The notes beneath the pieces were generated by a model. That model saw only the letters and a program-made list of their open reading frames with translations, made no database searches and was not told the origin of the DNA. Shown here piece after piece: positions 63,041 through 64,000 of a DNA stretch of 64,000 nt (position 1 is the first letter of the stretch; each line of letters starts with the position of its first letter). Source of the DNA: Branchipolynoe longqiensis (lineage: Eukaryota; Annelida; Polychaeta; Phyllodocida; Polynoidae); NCBI GenBank assembly GCA_030323885.1, contig CM059199.1, forward strand, positions 3,369,923 through 3,433,922. The letters are read 5' to 3'. The position numbers were made by a program, and so were the translations under genes.

Positions 63041-63295
63041 GTGGTGTGTGTGCACAGTGATTGGTAGTGTCACCGGAGCCGTGTCAGCCACACACGGCAC
63101 ATGGCACACCTGGTCCTCCTCTCACCTGTGGGATGCGCCAAGATCCAATATCACGTGCTTCTATACACGGCCCCACCCATCCCTGTCTCTGCCCCGCCTG
63201 AGGCAATGTCCCTTGCCCCCCCCCCCCCCTCCTCCCCCTCCCCACCTTCTCCACCCCACCCCCAACCTACCGCTGGGAGAATACCCAATGAGATT
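63041..63295. other. Mixed sequence with poly-C tract
   Basis: A poly-C run at about 63217-63228, then C-rich. No gene is seen. Confidence 0.5.
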
Positions 63296-63300
63296 GCTTG

Positions 63301-63358
63301 CTTGCTTGGTTGGTGGAGTTTTACGTCCTGGGAACATTTTAGGTCATATCAGGACGAC
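63301..63358 (-). mobile_element. SINE A tail fragment
   Basis: TTGGTTGGTGGAGTTTTACG, TCCTGGGAACATTTTAGG and TCATATCAGGACGACA. The GGTTGGTGGAG form matches the older subtype at 27786. Confidence 0.75.
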
Positions 63359-63606
63359 AATTCAAACTCATGGCAACATGAGGAGGAGAGAATTTCCGCT
63401 CCGCAGTGAATAACATGGAAGTTAAGGTGTTTAGAGAGAAACATTAAGGGGCTGCCGTTATTTATATCCACATAATAAATTATATAGTACATATCCATAA
63501 GAGCCATTAGACATTAGATGTGCACCACCTTTGTTAGGTGATATTTAAATCACGTGTCGCGTGGGTTGTGTATCGCTGGCTATCATGGCTAGTGCCTTCA
63601 GCATTA

Positions 63607-63909
63607 TGCCCCTGTCACACATCACCGGATTGGAGGAAACGGAAAGAAACCGAACAAAGTCCATTGATAGGCTTGTTTGTGTCCGTACAAGTTTTGAACA
63701 TGCACAAAACTTGGAACAGATGCTGCCAGATTGATGTCTACAGTTCTTGTCCGGTTTGAGTTTGTTTCGCCCGTTGGCTGTCCGTTTCATGTCTGTTCAT
63801 CCAGCGGCATTTGACCCGATATCGCAATATTTTAATACATTTTGATACTAATGACGCCCGGACTAGACAATTATGTCCATTGCTCAATCTGGTGATGTGT
63901 GACAGGGGC
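63607..63909. mobile_element. MITE family H2, copy 4
   Basis: Left end GCCCCTGTCACACATCACCG, complemented right end GCCCCTGTCACACATCACCA. TTA lies on both sides. The interior (GTGTCCGTACAAGTTTTGAA, TTGGCTGTCCGTTTCATGTC) is in the orientation of copy 2. The distal interior, GACTAGACAATTATGTCCAT, matches copy 3 reversed. Confidence 0.9.
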
Positions 63910-64000
63910 TTAAGCTTCTGAAAGAGTATCAAGATGACTTCATGGATCATACAGAAATGTTTGGCGTATTGTTTCGAGCCGTTTAGAAATCCAAAGTAAA

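Overview
This window looks like non-coding, repeat-dominated DNA from a metazoan nuclear genome. The evidence is several tRNA-headed SINE families, a decayed RTE-type LINE, many families of short inverted-repeat transposons, dense microsatellites and minisatellites, and isolated CpG-rich promoter-like patches. There is no operon-like gene packing, no ribosome-binding sites and no long unique reading frame. An invertebrate is the natural guess, and a spiralian such as a mollusc is possible, but nothing here fixes the phylum. Apart from the LINE fragment I found no recognisable protein-coding exon. Almost every open frame over 60 codons lies in a tandem repeat or in polypurine/polypyrimidine DNA.

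Layout. 0-5 kb: minisatellites, C-rich tracts, a long polypyrimidine tract and a 10-bp AT array. 5.2-6.4 kb: antisense 3' part of an RTE-like LINE, itself interrupted by an inverted-repeat element. 6.5-12 kb: several MITE families and SINE copies. 12-14 kb: G/T minisatellite and a roughly 77-bp satellite carrying two palindromes. 14.4-15.7 kb: apparently unique sequence with promoter motifs. 16.9-18.7 kb: C-rich minisatellites next to a CpG/ETS/NRF1 patch. 20.8-24.4 kb: two oppositely oriented copies of an LTR-bounded miniature element. 26-36 kb: a 42-bp array, SINEs, MITEs (one nested in another) and a CACGTGAC/NRF1 patch. 36-45.8 kb: further SINEs and MITEs, two large satellites and nested insertions. 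46.1-47.8 kb: the best promoter-like region, with CRE, YY1, ETS and TATA motifs. 48-64 kb: more SINEs, MITEs and arrays of 48, 36, 80, 39, 15, about 100 and 120 bp.

The most notable find is the pair of miniature LTR elements at 20820-21284 (+) and 23845-24347 (-). Each has TG...CA ends, a perfect 4-bp target duplication (CATA; CTAT), a 139-bp non-coding interior with a TGG-starting primer-site candidate and a purine tract, and LTRs that each enclose a tRNA-like sequence with intact A and B boxes. The architecture resembles plant Cassandra TRIMs, which carry 5S rRNA sequence in the LTR, but here with a tRNA-like module.

The mobile elements can be ordered in time from their nesting: MITE in MITE at 33 kb, MITE in satellite at 41.9 kb with empty sister sites, an unknown insert inside a SINE inside a satellite at 43.3-44.2 kb, TRIM in a 60-bp satellite at 23.8 kb, and an element in the LINE at 5.3 kb. 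All coordinates and motif calls come from reading the sequence by eye; no alignment or database search was run.
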